Source: an uncultured Chloroflexota bacterium (GTDB lineage: Bacteria; Chloroflexota; Anaerolineae; Aggregatilineales; Phototrophicaceae). Taken from it: a DNA stretch of 12,353 bases. Shown in pieces: positions 1 through 6,600 of this stretch; the stretch's first letter is position 1, and every line of letters begins with the position of its first letter. The DNA lies in contig CAIVEA010000441.1 in the NCBI GenBank assembly GCA_903904765.1, forward strand, positions 1 to 12,353. Direction: 5' to 3'. Made by a program: the position numbers and the translations under genes. A model generated the notes under the pieces. It was not told where the DNA came from and ran no database searches. It saw nothing but the letters and a program-made list of their open reading frames with translations.

Positions 1-1
1 C

Positions 2-739
2 GAAATCACCCGCCTCCTCGCGCCGCGTCCGGTACAATTCCAGGCGCAGGTGGGCAGCACTAACGACCTCGCACGGGCATGGCTGGAAGCGGGCGCACCT
101 GCCGGAGCCGTCGTGGTAGCAAACGAACAGGTGCAGGGACGCGGACGCTTGGGGCGAACGTGGCACGCTCCGGCAGGGACGGCGCTCATTGTGTCAGTCA
201 TCCTGCGCCCGCCAGCCAGCGCCCTCGGACAGATCACCATGCTCGGCGCAGTCGCCATCTGCGAGATGGTCGCCAGCGTGGGTGTGACAGCAGGCATCAA
301 ATGGCCGAACGATGTGCAGATCAACGGCAAAAAACTCTCCGGCGTACTGCCCGAAGCAGTCTGGGACGGCGATCGGTTGGGCGGGGTAGTACTGGGAATG
401 GGCGTGAATATCCGCACCGATTTCAGCGGTTCGCCGCTGGAAGGATTAGCCTGTAGCCTTGAGCCTGCCGCGGGAGTGCGTCTGGAACGGGCGGCGCTGC
501 TACAAACGCTGCTGGAACGGATTGATGCGGGGGCGGCGCTGCCTGCCGGAGAATTGTTCACGACGTGGCGTGATCGGCTGGTGACGCTTGGGCGCAGGGT
601 GAGTGTGGAGCAAAACGGACACATGCTGCGCGGCACGGCGCAAGGGGTGGAGGCGGATGGCGCTCTGCTCGTCCTCACCGCCAGCGGTGAGGTGCGGCGC
701 GTGATCGCGGGGGATGTGGCACTGGGAGATGAGGCGTAG
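2..739 (+). CDS. birA: Biotin--[acetyl-CoA-carboxylase] ligase (5' truncated by window edge)
   Basis: This is the biotin protein ligase, which activates biotin with ATP to biotinyl-AMP and transfers it to the lysine of biotin carboxyl carrier proteins in the cytosol. The frame is open to the left edge (245 residues visible), and the STND motif sits only 18 residues in, so the true start lies outside. A GTG at position 50 is internal to the conserved catalytic domain and is not the start. Visible motifs are GRGRLGR (residues 46-52), the ATP/biotin-binding loop; KWPND (100-104), with the catalytic lysine; GKKLSGVL just after it; and LGMGVNI (131-137). A small SH3-like C-terminal domain follows at about 190-245. 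Whether an N-terminal DNA-binding helix-turn-helix exists (bifunctional BirA) cannot be seen. The stop is 3 bases before the next gene, suggesting co-transcription. Confidence 0.95.
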   Translation, partial: EITRLLAPRPVQFQAQVGSTNDLARAWLEAGAPAGAVVVANEQVQGRGRLGRTWHAPAGTALIVSVILRPPASALGQITMLGAVAICEMVASVGVTAGIKWPNDVQINGKKLSGVLPEAVWDGDRLGGVVLGMGVNIRTDFSGSPLEGLACSLEPAAGVRLERAALLQTLLERIDAGAALPAGELFTTWRDRLVTLGRRVSVEQNGHMLRGTAQGVEADGALLVLTASGEVRRVIAGDVALGDEA

Positions 740-742
740 CGA

Positions 743-2116
743 ATGGGCATCAAGGTTGACTGGGAAATTGAAGCGGAACAAACGCACATCCAGCGCGGGG
801 GCGAAGACCCGGAAGCCGCCCGCCGCCGCCGATTAGCGCGGGTGCGTATCCTGCTGTTCTTGCTGGTGGTACTCGGCCTCGTGGTGGCGGTGGCAGCATT
901 TATCGCCCTGCGCCTTCAAACGGTGGACACGGAGATTGAGCAATCGCTCCGCAACACAGTGGATGCCGAAGTGACGGCGCTGCGGTTGGGCGATTTGAAT
1001 GCTTTCCTGACCGCGCAGCGCAGCGCCTCCGCCGACTGGATACAGCAGCAGACGCAATTTTTCTACCAGATTCAAGACCTGAAAACCACGCAAAACATTC
1101 AACTCAGCGGTGATATTCGCTCGGTAGACGTGGATAAAACGAGAGCGCGGGTGGCGGTGCAGGAAATCCTGAACAGCGAACCCTTCACCCGTCAGTGGTT
1201 CTACTGGCGCTACGAGGATGGCTGGCGGCATGTCCCGCCAGATTACACCTTCTGGGGCGAGAGCGTCACTGAAGCCCGCGACACGATCACGGTACGCGCC
1301 TATGGTGTGGACGCGGCGCTGGCGAAAGCGGTGGCAGATTCGGGAGCGGTGTGGCTACAAACCGCCTGCACCATCCTCGCCTGTACTGCGCCACCCGCTG
1401 TCGAGGTGGACATCACGCCCGACCCCGCGCTGCAAACCGGATGGGCTGCACCGGACTCGTGGCTGCTGCAAGTCGCCTCCCCTTCCGTGACCGCCGCCCG
1501 CAGCGATCAGCCTTTCGACCTGTCCCTACAGATGGCAGTGGCGAATGCGCTGGCGGATCGCCTGATTGCGGCTTCCACCGGAACGCTGCCACCCATCTAT
1601 CCGGCGGATGCCTATTATCTGCGACAGGCGCTGGTGTCATGGCTGGTAGGGCGTTTCGTGCAGATCAATACCAACGCCTTCATCATCAACAGCCTCGCCA
1701 CCAACTATGGCGACGCGGCGGTGGGACGACTGGCAGCTTCGCTACTGCCCGATTCGAGCATTGCGCTGCTGACGAACATCACCGGCGTGGGCGCACTGTA
1801 TCAGGCCAATCTGGACTGGCGCGATTTCCTGACATGGCGCTTAGTCACCGAAAATGACCTGATCCGCAAAGCGGACGAAGGTAATTTCTTGAACCTGTAC
1901 GACACTCGCGACGAAGCAGTAAGGACAGTGGCTTATCAACGCTTCAGCCAACCGCCCACCGAACAGCGTGTGGTGGTAGTATCAGCGCAGGTGGAAGCCG
2001 GTGCAGATGGGCAACCGCTGCTGCGTGCAACCGCCGAAGTGGGCGAAGGAAACAGCACCGCGCAGATCGAAGTGTACTTCACACTGGTGGATGGCGTGTG
2101 GAAGCGAGCGAATTGA
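743..2116 (+). CDS. Single-pass membrane protein of unknown function with NTF2-like / degenerate peptidase-MA-like exterior
   Basis: Function unknown; 457 residues. An Arg-rich stretch (residues 27-35) precedes one hydrophobic helix (about 36-58), so the short N-terminus should be cytoplasmic and the remaining ~400 residues outside. Residues 65-172 read like an NTF2/SnoaL-like domain, with a helical start and strands ending in the YWRYEDGWRH segment. Residues 355-457 have a similar plan: WRDFLTWRL, a 'GNFLNLYD' turn, then strands ending FTLVDGVWKR. The middle (about 200-310) resembles peptidase-MA-like gluzincins, but the place where HExxH would fall reads NALAD (268-272) and the later Glu site reads Gln (about 295). 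It would therefore be catalytically dead. The domain reading is inference from pattern only. The start follows birA by 3 bases, and a GAGG at 731-734 inside birA can serve as its Shine-Dalgarno. Confidence 0.85.
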   Translation: MGIKVDWEIEAEQTHIQRGGEDPEAARRRRLARVRILLFLLVVLGLVVAVAAFIALRLQTVDTEIEQSLRNTVDAEVTALRLGDLNAFLTAQRSASADWIQQQTQFFYQIQDLKTTQNIQLSGDIRSVDVDKTRARVAVQEILNSEPFTRQWFYWRYEDGWRHVPPDYTFWGESVTEARDTITVRAYGVDAALAKAVADSGAVWLQTACTILACTAPPAVEVDITPDPALQTGWAAPDSWLLQVASPSVTAARSDQPFDLSLQMAVANALADRLIAASTGTLPPIYPADAYYLRQALVSWLVGRFVQINTNAFIINSLATNYGDAAVGRLAASLLPDSSIALLTNITGVGALYQANLDWRDFLTWRLVTENDLIRKADEGNFLNLYDTRDEAVRTVAYQRFSQPPTEQRVVVVSAQVEAGADGQPLLRATAEVGEGNSTAQIEVYFTLVDGVWKRAN

Positions 2117-2159
2117 CAGGCCAGCAGAACGCTTTTATTCTTGTATCAATTACGCAATC

Positions 2160-2165
2160 AGGAGG
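2160..2165 (+). promoter_or_regulatory. Shine-Dalgarno that fixes the start of the 71-residue membrane protein
   Basis: AGGAGG runs into three more G residues and lies 8 bases before ATG 2174. It favours that start over the upstream in-frame ATG at 2141, which would put this site inside the coding region. Confidence 0.8.
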
Positions 2166-2173
2166 GGGTCAGT

Positions 2174-2389
2174 ATGCTTGAAGAACTCCGCAATACACCC
2201 GAAGAAGATTTTAATTTTGAGGCCGAAGATAATATCATCGAGCCGGAAGCGGATGTCGAAGAACGAGTCGAAAAGCTGTTTCTCGGCATGACGGCAGTGG
2301 AGCGCATGTTCCTGTCCATCTTCCTGTTCATGAATGTGGTCGTGCTAGGGCTGGCATTCCTGCTCGCCACGCAGCGCATCGTCTTTTAG
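2174..2389 (+). CDS. Small acidic single-pass membrane protein, unknown function
   Basis: A 71-residue protein I do not recognise. Residues 1-35 are strongly acidic (many Glu/Asp, rich in Asn and Pro) and predicted unstructured. Residues 36-46 form a short linker containing FLGMTAVERM, and residues 47-65 form one hydrophobic helix rich in Phe, Leu and Val. Only five residues follow, ending in a short TQRIVF tail. The very acidic N-terminus and the Arg near the C-terminus predict an N-in topology only weakly. ATG 2174 is chosen because of the strong AGGAGG 8 bases upstream; the ATG at 2141 would add 11 residues. The gene lies 57 bases after the larger membrane protein on the same strand and may share its transcript. 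The good ribosome site and clean TM pattern argue that it is real. Confidence 0.75.
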   Translation: MLEELRNTPEEDFNFEAEDNIIEPEADVEERVEKLFLGMTAVERMFLSIFLFMNVVVLGLAFLLATQRIVF

Positions 2390-2609
2390 CCGCGCTCCAT
2401 CCCGGCTATGACGCGGTTTGCCCTCTATAGATCAACCATGCAACAGTGGATTGCGCCGCCGCGCAGTCACTATGCCCTGTGCCTGCTCGCCCTCGCGGAT
2501 AAATGACCTCCCCCAACTGAACCTAGCCTGATCGAGAACCGACTCATTAGCGTTCCCGCGTTTTGATTTACCCTATCGGTTCGTCATATTTGCAATAAAG
2601 GAAGTATTA
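2390..2609. other. Intergenic region between small membrane protein and Rieske oxygenase gene
   Basis: 220 bases with no gene that I can support. It begins with a weak possible hairpin (CCGCG at 2390-2394 with CGCGG at 2412-2416, loop 17) without a T tract. It ends with a candidate promoter and the Shine-Dalgarno AAAGGAAG (2597-2604) of the Rieske gene. No tRNA-like fold was seen. Confidence 0.6.
2563..2590 (+). promoter_or_regulatory. Candidate sigma70-type promoter for the Rieske oxygenase gene
   Basis: TTGATT (2563-2568), a 16-base spacer, then CATATT (2585-2590). The -35 matches the consensus in 4 of 6 positions and the -10 in 4 of 6. A start at about 2597 would leave a very short leader beginning at the Shine-Dalgarno, which weakens the call. 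Confidence 0.3.
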
Positions 2610-3740
2610 ATGACACTTGACTTGTACAATGCAATTGATTTGAGCGACTACACCCCGGCCAGCGACCTTGCCGAAGCCTCCACCATGCCCGCCCGCTGGT
2701 ACACCGACCCGCGCATTCTGGAACTGGAAAAACCACGCATCTTCCACAAGACATGGCAACCGGTTGGTCGTGCCGATCAAGTACGTCGTCCGGGAGACTT
2801 CTTCACTTGTGATGTGGTGGGGCAACCGCTGGTGGTCACACGTGGCCTCGACAACCAGTTACGCGCCTTCTACAACGTGTGTCCGCACCGGGCGGGAAAT
2901 GTAGCGGTAGGACAAGGCAACCGCAAAAGTCTGCAATGCCGCTATCACGGTTGGACGTATGATTTGCACGGCAAACTACTGAAAGCACCCGAATTTGAAG
3001 GCGTGAAAAACTGGAATAAGGCCGATGTGTGCTTACATGCTGTCCGCGCCGAGGAATGGGGTCCTTGGATTTTCGTCAACCTCGACCCCGCCGCCGATCC
3101 AATGGAAGCAATCTACGGTACGATCAACCGCGAAATCCTGAGCAAAGGTTTCGATCTGGACAAGATGAGTCTGGTTGAGCGCCGCGACTATGTGATTGAC
3201 TGCAACTGGAAAGTCTACGTGGACAACTATCTCGAAGGCTATCACCTGCCGATGGCGCATCCCGGCCTGTTCAAAGAACTGGACTATGACCAGTACCGCG
3301 TGGACACTTTCCGCTACTACTCCTCGCAGTACGCGCCCATCCGCCCCGTCGCGCCCGATAGCGAAGTACGTGACCGACGCTATGTGCGTACCGAAGCCGA
3401 AGCGGAAGCCCTGTACTACTGGATTTTCCCGAATGTGATGCTGAACGTGTATCTGGATAACACCTCGATCAACATCATCATCCCCCTCGGCCCGGACAAG
3501 ACGCTGACCATTTTCGAGTGGTATTTTCAGCAACCGGGAACAGGCGAAGGATGGGACAGTATGCAGACCATCATCCAGTTCAGCGACCAGATTCAGCAAG
3601 AAGATATAGAGATCGTCGAAAACGTGCAAAAGGGACTGCAATCCAACGCTTATGATCGTGGACGCTTCTCGGCCTTGCGCGAGAACGGTGTGCATCACTT
3701 CCAGTCGCTCGTCCACGAATTTCTGACACAGCAACCCTAA
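2610..3740 (+). CDS. Rieske non-haem iron oxygenase, alpha subunit (choline monooxygenase / GbcA / CntA-like)
   Basis: 376 residues, full length for the family. The N-terminal Rieske domain carries the [2Fe-2S] ligands C91, H93, C110 and H113 (NVCPHRAG and QCRYHGW). The C-terminal catalytic domain has NWK (199-201) and then DNYLEGYHLPMAH, giving iron ligands H212 and H217, with the third ligand probably D332 in QQEDIEIVE. The bridging residue that carries electrons between subunits is Glu209, where ring-hydroxylating dioxygenases have Asp; Glu is known for carnitine monooxygenase CntA and its relatives. The tail VQKGLQSNAYDRGRF followed by HHF is also typical of enzymes oxidising quaternary ammonium compounds such as choline, glycine betaine, carnitine or stachydrine. 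The substrate is not determined. No beta subunit, ferredoxin or reductase lies nearby, so its electron partner must be elsewhere. Start: ATG 2610 after AAAGGAAG. It is convergent with the di-haem gene. Confidence 0.93.
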   Translation: MTLDLYNAIDLSDYTPASDLAEASTMPARWYTDPRILELEKPRIFHKTWQPVGRADQVRRPGDFFTCDVVGQPLVVTRGLDNQLRAFYNVCPHRAGNVAVGQGNRKSLQCRYHGWTYDLHGKLLKAPEFEGVKNWNKADVCLHAVRAEEWGPWIFVNLDPAADPMEAIYGTINREILSKGFDLDKMSLVERRDYVIDCNWKVYVDNYLEGYHLPMAHPGLFKELDYDQYRVDTFRYYSSQYAPIRPVAPDSEVRDRRYVRTEAEAEALYYWIFPNVMLNVYLDNTSINIIIPLGPDKTLTIFEWYFQQPGTGEGWDSMQTIIQFSDQIQQEDIEIVENVQKGLQSNAYDRGRFSALRENGVHHFQSLVHEFLTQQP

Positions 3741-3784
3741 GTAACCCCTTTCCAGCCCCCACCGAACAGGGCGCTCATGCGACG

Positions 3785-3815
3785 GGGGGACGACATCACC
3801 GATGTCATCTCCCCC
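3785..3815. terminator. Hairpin between convergent genes, possible bidirectional terminator
   Basis: GGGGGA (3785-3790) pairs with TCCCCC (3810-3815), and GACATC (3792-3797) pairs with GATGTC (3801-3806). The loop is ACC, and a 1-by-3 internal bulge separates the two six-pair stems. It lies 44 bases after the Rieske stop and 14 bases beyond the di-haem stop. Neither side has a T tract, so it may be a weak or factor-assisted terminator or an mRNA 3' end stabiliser. Confidence 0.5.
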
Positions 3816-3829
3816 ATCGCTAAAACGAC

Positions 3830-5263
3830 TTACAGTGAGCGAAGGAACATCAGCAGCGCCTCACGGTCAACCGCATTCATCATCAAGAAACTGTTGCGCG
3901 AAGCGGAAGCCTCGCCGTCATGCCAAAGTATGGCTTCCTCCAGATTACGCGCACGACCATCATGCAGGTAGGTTGTATGGTGATTGACTGTTTCGAATAG
4001 GCCAATGCCCCACAGCGGCGCAGTACGCCATTCTCTACCCGTCGCAAGGAAGTTATCCTGCCCATCAGCCAGCCCTTGCCCCATATCATGCAGGAGCAAA
4101 TCGGTATAGGGATGAATAGTATCCGGCACGATTTGCGAAATAGTCGGGTGATTGCCAATCTCCACAGACGGAATGTGGCAGGCGCTGCACCGCGCCTCTG
4201 CAAAAAGAATCTCGCCACGTTGGGTAGTGGGATCGTTGGTGTTACGCCGGGAAGGGACAGCCAATGACCGGGAATACAACGCAATCGCCTGCAACTCTGC
4301 ATCAGATATTTCGATGCTGTTCACGCCATCCGGCGCGGTCAAACAATTCGCTTGCAGCACGGTACAGTTCTCGGCGGGGAACAAACTGGACGTAATCCCC
4401 ATATCACCGTTGAAAGCACCAGCGGCCTGTTGAAGTAAATTGGGTTGGTTGGATTTCCACCCAAAACGCCCTATCGCCAAGCTATTCGTCGTGTAGTCCA
4501 AAACCATATTCGGGCGACCACTGATTCCATCCTGATTCGCATCTTCAGGATCAGCAAAACTGAACAGGGTTGATTCGTTGATGGCTTCCAACAGGCCAAG
4601 CCCGATCATCTGGTTGGCAACACGCGGAGAGAAGGTAATCTTCTGGTCAAGATCGCCATAACCGAGATTCACAACCTCGTAATGCGGCATGACCAGCGTA
4701 TACGGGGTTCCGTCAGCATACGTGCCGTGAATCTCCTCATAGGTGATATGAATATTCCCTTCCACAGAAACACCCGGCAACGCCAAATCTTGCAGCTGCC
4801 CACCATAAATCGCATCCGGTTCTGTAGCCGATGTATTCGGGCTATTCTGGTTATTGTCCTGATGTTGATTATGGTGGTTCCTGTTGGAATGATCTTGATT
4901 GCCATTACGATCCCGCAACGCAAAGCGGATCAACAAGCCAGCTTGTGTTTCTCCAAATCCCACAGGCGGACGACCACGCCCATCTTGTTGATGACAACTT
5001 CCACAAGAAACCGCATTGAACAAAGGGCCAAGCCCACTTTCAGCGGTATACGCCCGGTCAAAAAGCTCATCACCTTGTTCAAACAGGGCAACCTGAGATT
5101 CATCATCGCCAGAAATGGAATGTGTAAAGGACTCCGAACTTTCATCGAATACCGTATGCCGTCCCCCCAGTAAGGCCAAATACGCACCATCCTGAGCCAC
5201 CCCGATCATGGCAGTAGGCACTGTGAGCAGAACAAAAAGTAACAGGGCAAAGCGAATACGCAT
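3830..5263 (-). CDS. Secreted di-haem oxidoreductase, DHOR/DUF1111 family (putative thiol oxidoreductase)
   Basis: 477 residues. An N-terminal signal peptide (Arg-containing start, hydrophobic 5-21, likely cleavage after Ala-23) sends it outside the membrane, where two c-type haems would be attached at CGSCH (87-91) and CSACH (359-363). Family landmarks are present in order: DGRGRPP after haem 1, YGGQLQD, YEEI, SPRVANQMIGLGLLEAI, DGISGRPN, GRFGWKSNQP, DMGITSSLFP, then LLLHDMGQGLADG and APLWGIG after haem 2, ending FLRSL. The family is related to MauG/cytochrome c peroxidase-like di-haem proteins; the true substrate is unknown. Odd points: residues 120-140 are almost all Asn, His, Gln and Asp, an insert just before YGGQLQD; and GC is lower than in neighbours. 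Start: ATG 5263 rather than TTG 5269, because AGGAG lies 6 bases before the ATG but abuts the TTG. It stands alone on this strand. Confidence 0.9.
   Translation of the reverse strand: MRIRFALLLFVLLTVPTAMIGVAQDGAYLALLGGRHTVFDESSESFTHSISGDDESQVALFEQGDELFDRAYTAESGLGPLFNAVSCGSCHQQDGRGRPPVGFGETQAGLLIRFALRDRNGNQDHSNRNHHNQHQDNNQNSPNTSATEPDAIYGGQLQDLALPGVSVEGNIHITYEEIHGTYADGTPYTLVMPHYEVVNLGYGDLDQKITFSPRVANQMIGLGLLEAINESTLFSFADPEDANQDGISGRPNMVLDYTTNSLAIGRFGWKSNQPNLLQQAAGAFNGDMGITSSLFPAENCTVLQANCLTAPDGVNSIEISDAELQAIALYSRSLAVPSRRNTNDPTTQRGEILFAEARCSACHIPSVEIGNHPTISQIVPDTIHPYTDLLLHDMGQGLADGQDNFLATGREWRTAPLWGIGLFETVNHHTTYLHDGRARNLEEAILWHDGEASASRNSFLMMNAVDREALLMFLRSL
4844..4906 (-). repeat. Low-complexity insert coding for Asn/His/Gln/Asp tract in the di-haem protein
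   Basis: Residues 120-140 use almost only AAY, CAY, CAR and GAY codons, giving 8 Asn, 4 His, 4 Gln and 2 Asp with few other residues. The tract falls between LLIRFAL and the conserved YGGQLQD motif, where the family normally has a short linker. It is in frame and not an exact tandem repeat. Confidence 0.75.
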
Positions 5264-5269
5264 AGCCAA

Positions 5270-5274
5270 CTCCT
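5270..5274 (-). promoter_or_regulatory. Shine-Dalgarno that fixes the di-haem protein start at ATG 5263
   Basis: On the minus strand AGGAG is followed by six bases (TTGGCT) and then ATG. This spacing suits the ATG and excludes the TTG immediately next to it, which would add two residues. Confidence 0.75.
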
Positions 5275-5316
5275 ATACAGAATGCACGAATTTTAGAAAC
5301 GTGTACTAGGGATATT

Positions 5317-5344
5317 CTTATAAATTTAGCGTAATAGATATAAG
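5317..5344. promoter_or_regulatory. AT-rich inverted repeat in the divergent promoter region (possible operator)
   Basis: CTTATA (5317-5322) and TATAAG (5339-5344) form an inverted repeat with 16 bases between arms and half-site centres 22 bases apart, about two helical turns. It lies in the most AT-rich part of the window; the row 5281-5340 has about 17 G or C in 60. On the minus strand a TTGATA (5351-5356) is a possible -35 for the di-haem gene, although the matching -10 at 17-base spacing (TACGCT) is poor. Operator function is a guess. Confidence 0.25.
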
Positions 5345-5393
5345 GCGACTTATCAAGATGACTTTGGTGCTAAATCCGAATTCTATGGCCTGC

Positions 5394-5420
5394 TTGTCGG
5401 CCTACAACCTCGGCTATAAT
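5394..5420 (+). promoter_or_regulatory. Candidate promoter of the fmdB-like / methyltransferase / mannosidase genes
   Basis: A perfect TATAAT (5415-5420) is preceded by TTGTCG at a short 15-base spacing. A start near 5427 gives a leader of about 33 bases containing the strong Shine-Dalgarno GGGGAGGTGA (5444-5453). Confidence 0.55.
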
Positions 5421-5459
5421 GGCACAGGAGAGCCGTCACCAATGGGGAGGTGAAGCCCG

Positions 5460-5765
5460 ATGCCACTCTATGACTACCGCTGCCAATCCTGCCAAACCGT
5501 ATTTGAGGCCCGTCATGGCTTTAACGATCCTGCGCCCCCTTGCCCGCAGTGCGCCAGCGCCGCCGTTGAGCGCATCATCCGCACTGCCCCCACTCTCGCA
5601 CAGGGCATTCTGACACTGGCGGGGGACAGTCGTCGCGCCTCCAAAGAACAACTACAGGACAAATGGGCGGAAGAAACGCCCAAATTACGCAAGAAACTGG
5701 TGGATAAACTCGGTGAGGATGTTGTTCGCCGCAACGCGCCCACTTTGGGTAGCGGGGACGAGTGA
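5460..5765 (+). CDS. FmdB-family zinc ribbon protein
   Basis: 101 residues. The N-terminus MPLYDYRCQSC is the hallmark of the FmdB/CxxC_CXXC_SSSS regulatory-protein family. Cys8 and Cys11 pair with Cys28 and Cys31 (CPQC) to make one four-cysteine zinc ribbon in residues 1-40. The remaining ~60 residues are charged and probably helical (KEQLQDKWAEETPKLRKKL), ending in a loose tail. The biochemical role of the family is poorly known; members are small cytosolic proteins often annotated as putative regulators. The start is secure, with AGGTGA 6 bases upstream. The stop is 13 bases before the methyltransferase, indicating co-transcription. Confidence 0.9.
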   Translation: MPLYDYRCQSCQTVFEARHGFNDPAPPCPQCASAAVERIIRTAPTLAQGILTLAGDSRRASKEQLQDKWAEETPKLRKKLVDKLGEDVVRRNAPTLGSGDE

Positions 5766-5778
5766 AAGAGAGTAACCC

Positions 5779-6558
5779 ATGACGCAATCTGTGGCTTTTG
5801 ACCGCGCCGCCGGATTCTATGACGACACACGCGGCTTCCCGCCCGGTGAGGAACTTCCGGTGGTGGAGGCGATCTGCCGCGCCGGTTCGCTCACACCCGA
5901 CAGTCGCGTTCTGGAGATCGGCATCGGCACAGGCCGTATCGCGCTGCCACTGGCGAAACGAGTGCAGGCGGTCTACGGCATTGACCTATCGGTGCCGATG
6001 CTGGCGCGGTTACGTGCCAAGCAGGACAGCGAAGCGATTTACGTGGCGCAGGGGGATGCCACCCACCTGCCACTGGCCGCCGCCCAACTGGATGCTGTCG
6101 TTTCGGTGCATGTATTCCACCTAATACCGGACTGGCAGAGTGCCCTGCGCGAAGTCGGACGGGTACTCAAACCCGGTGGCAGCCTGATTCACTGCTGGAG
6201 CGTGACCGAGAATGGCAACCAACTGCTGTGGGATGTGTGGCGGGATGCCGTACCCAACGGGGAAGCCCGCGAAGTGGGGATGCGCTTTGAGCATTCACCC
6301 ACCGCGCTACATGAAATGGGCTGGACAGCACCCCACGCGCCAACCGTCCATAGCTACCAGCACCCCACCACGCCGCGCCAATTCGCCGACCGGCTGCAAA
6401 ACCGCATCTGGTCGCAGACGTGGCGGCTGACCGACGCGCAACTGGCACAGGCTGTCAGCGCGGTCTGGGAGGCCATCCGCGAACACTACGAAACGCCGGA
6501 TGATGTCGTCTATGCGAACACTAGCTATTTTGCACAGGCTTATCAACCGCCGACTTAA
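5779..6558 (+). CDS. Class I SAM-dependent methyltransferase
   Basis: 259 residues with the methyltransferase type 11 pattern. The N-terminal FDRAAGFYDDTRGFP is typical of small-molecule methyltransferases. Motif I (LEIGIGTGR, 45-53) binds SAM, an acidic residue follows the second strand (YGIDLS, 66-71, Asp69), and GDATHLPL (92-99) marks the adenine-binding acidic loop. LDAVVSVHVFHLIPDW (104-119) and the post-motif RVLKPGGSL (128-136) complete the fold. The C-terminal ~115 residues (about 145-259) are helical and hold the substrate side; they do not reveal the acceptor. It is cytosolic, with no membrane segment. It follows the FmdB-like gene by 13 bases with only a weak GAGAG ribosome site, and 42 bases separate it from the mannosidase. 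The substrate is not identifiable from sequence. Confidence 0.9.
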   Translation: MTQSVAFDRAAGFYDDTRGFPPGEELPVVEAICRAGSLTPDSRVLEIGIGTGRIALPLAKRVQAVYGIDLSVPMLARLRAKQDSEAIYVAQGDATHLPLAAAQLDAVVSVHVFHLIPDWQSALREVGRVLKPGGSLIHCWSVTENGNQLLWDVWRDAVPNGEAREVGMRFEHSPTALHEMGWTAPHAPTVHSYQHPTTPRQFADRLQNRIWSQTWRLTDAQLAQAVSAVWEAIREHYETPDDVVYANTSYFAQAYQPPT

Positions 6559-6600
6559 ACGCCTATTTGATCTCGTTTCAATCTACTAAGAAGGCTTGTT

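Noticed and set aside
50..52. GTG considered as the birA start.
   Set aside because: It encodes the Val just before the conserved GSTND motif, and the frame stays open and in character to the window edge, so the start lies upstream.
743..2116. Reading the 457-residue membrane protein as an active metalloprotease.
   Set aside because: There is no HExxH anywhere in the protein; the corresponding segment is NALAD.
2438..2506. A 22-codon frame (MQQWIAPPRS...) in the intergenic region before the Rieske gene, considered as a leader peptide.
   Set aside because: There is no Shine-Dalgarno, no run of regulatory codons and no attenuator hairpin downstream.
3033..3734. A 233-codon open frame on the minus strand opposite the Rieske oxygenase gene.
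   Set aside because: It is the antisense shadow of a gene with intact Rieske and iron motifs. The product shows no family motif and there is no ribosome site.
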